NCBI GenBank assembly: GCA_958295495.1
Contig: OY282352.1
Location: 2,480,001-2,544,000, forward strand
Length of the DNA: 64,000 nucleotides
Source of the DNA: an uncultured Latescibacterota bacterium
GTDB lineage: Bacteria; Latescibacterota; UBA2968; UBA8231
Reading direction: 5' to 3'
A program made the translations under genes and the position numbers. Each line of letters starts with the position of its first letter. Within the stretch, counting starts at the first letter, position 1. This document shows, piece by piece, positions 63,303 through 64,000 of this stretch. Under the pieces are notes generated by a model. That model made no database searches. It saw only the letters and a list, made by a program, of their open reading frames with translations, and was not told where the DNA came from.

Positions 63303-63999
63303 ATTCCAAGTCGGGCGGCTCCTCCATGCGCTGGTTCAACTCGTGGACCGAGGTTTCCAGTAGCTCGGCGGCCTTGGCCTCGGAAATCGCGCCCTCGGCC
63401 AAGGCGCGGAAGCACAGGCGCTCAAAGCGTCGGGGGACCTCGCCCCGCATGGCGTAAGGCTCTTTATAGGGCGGTTTGCGCCAGCCTAAGCGGGAAAACT
63501 CGTTAAATAGCCGCCGGAACAGGGTTGGGCTGAAGATACCGAGGTCCTTGCAGCGATAGGTCAGCGCCTGAACGCTCACGCGGAATAGCTGCTTGAGGGC
63601 AAAAAGTTCACTCCAGCCGATGGACGTGCGGTGCTTGCCGATCGCAGCCCACAGCACCGCGGCGGGCATGAGAAACGCCCCGGCGAAACGGTAGGCAGCC
63701 GTCTCGTCATCTACTTTTGCGCCAACCTCCAAGACCAGATGCCCCAACTCATGCGCCATTGAGAGACGCTGCCGCTCTCCCCAGTGGCCGCTGTTGACGA
63801 CGAGGACGGGCACGGTGCCCTTGTCGGTGCGGCGCACCCGCGCCATAAGGCCGTCGATATTTCCAAGAGCACAAGAGAGGACCTTGATGCCGCGTTCTTC
63901 CAGCAGTTCGACTAGATTGGGAATAGGATCGAGCCCTAAACCCCAGTGAAGGCGAAGACTATGGGCGGCGTGGTCGGCTTCTAAGGGATCGTTGACGAC
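63253..63999 (-). CDS. ImmA/IrrE-family metallopeptidase domain protein, partial
   Basis: The gene runs off the right edge; at least 248 residues are visible and the frame is open from 63999 down to 63253. The zinc peptidase motif appears as M-A-H-E-L-G-H (HExxH), followed by E-x-x-A-Y-R-F-A-G-A-F-L-M-P, which fits ImmA/IrrE (COG2856). The typical N-terminal XRE helix-turn-helix would lie beyond the window. Such proteins can act as antitoxin-like regulators or cleave repressors. It overlaps the PIN gene, so the two are expressed together. Confidence 0.8.
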   Translation of the reverse strand, partial: VVNDPLEADHAAHSLRLHWGLGLDPIPNLVELLEERGIKVLSCALGNIDGLMARVRRTDKGTVPVLVVNSGHWGERQRLSMAHELGHLVLEVGAKVDDETAAYRFAGAFLMPAAVLWAAIGKHRTSIGWSELFALKQLFRVSVQALTYRCKDLGIFSPTLFRRLFNEFSRLGWRKPPYKEPYAMRGEVPRRFERLCFRALAEGAISEAKAAELLETSVHELNQRMEEPPDLEYDEANEGAGLRHVHPD

Positions 64000-64000
64000 G

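Overview
The window is GC-rich bacterial chromosome from what looks like an uncultured lineage. Secreted proteins ending in a FlgD-like tail with an N-P-F-N-P signature, several Gfo/Idh/MocA oxidoreductases and amidohydrolases, a sulfatase, a DUF3347 lipoprotein and Uma2 genes together resemble Latescibacterota, Poribacteria and related FCB or PVC-adjacent groups. That placement is inference. No rRNA, tRNA or CRISPR array was seen.

Layout. At 1-7.5 kb lie the 3' end of pntB, an Lrp/AsnC-type regulator divergent from gltB, and the gltBD glutamate synthase operon. At 7.5-10.7 kb are a secreted protein with four near-identical 96-bp repeats, a NicO-type Ni/Co transporter with a histidine-rich loop, and a hicA-like remnant. 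At 10.7-18.8 kb are two amidohydrolases, a Gfo/Idh/MocA enzyme and a four-gene TonB-receptor plus ABC uptake operon. At 18.9-29.3 kb sit three large secreted proteins (He_PIG and Calx-beta domains) sharing almost the same C-terminal tail, each followed by a related hairpin. At 29.3-35.4 kb is a Gld-like ABC exporter operon whose GldG-like subunit is internally duplicated. At 35.4-41 kb are small accessory genes (a HicB-like orphan and a frameshifted gene), a TrpD-like protein, a Nudix hydrolase, a zinc-ribbon rhomboid and another Gfo/Idh/MocA enzyme.

At 41.1-42.9 kb is a perfect-period (635 bp) triplication of a Uma2 gene in which only one short segment has diverged. At 43-48.6 kb are a decayed secreted-protein gene, an alpha/beta hydrolase coupled to an RloA-RloB (AAA ATPase plus Toprim-like) defence-type pair, a Nudix hydrolase and a small unknown gene. 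At 48.6-57.1 kb are metabolic genes: two dehydrogenases, an amidohydrolase, DAHP synthase, an MFS transporter, Gfo/Idh/MocA and a large TIM-barrel-like protein.

The most striking region is 57.0-60.5 kb. About 3.36 kb of foreign-looking, AT-richer DNA separates two genes that were once nearly abutting, and it is flanked by 116-bp direct repeats of the upstream gene's 3' end. The insert keeps that gene's stop codon at its left edge and supplies the downstream gene's ribosome binding site at its right edge. Its cargo is an SMC-like AAA ATPase overlapping a small protein with a D-x7-E-x-K nuclease-like motif. The second gene is broken by an IS4-type element with 18-bp perfect terminal inverted repeats and a 9-bp target duplication. 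This is a candidate, apparently inactivated, two-gene defence module.

The window ends with an SDR epimerase, a sulfatase and a PIN plus ImmA/IrrE pair that runs off the right edge.
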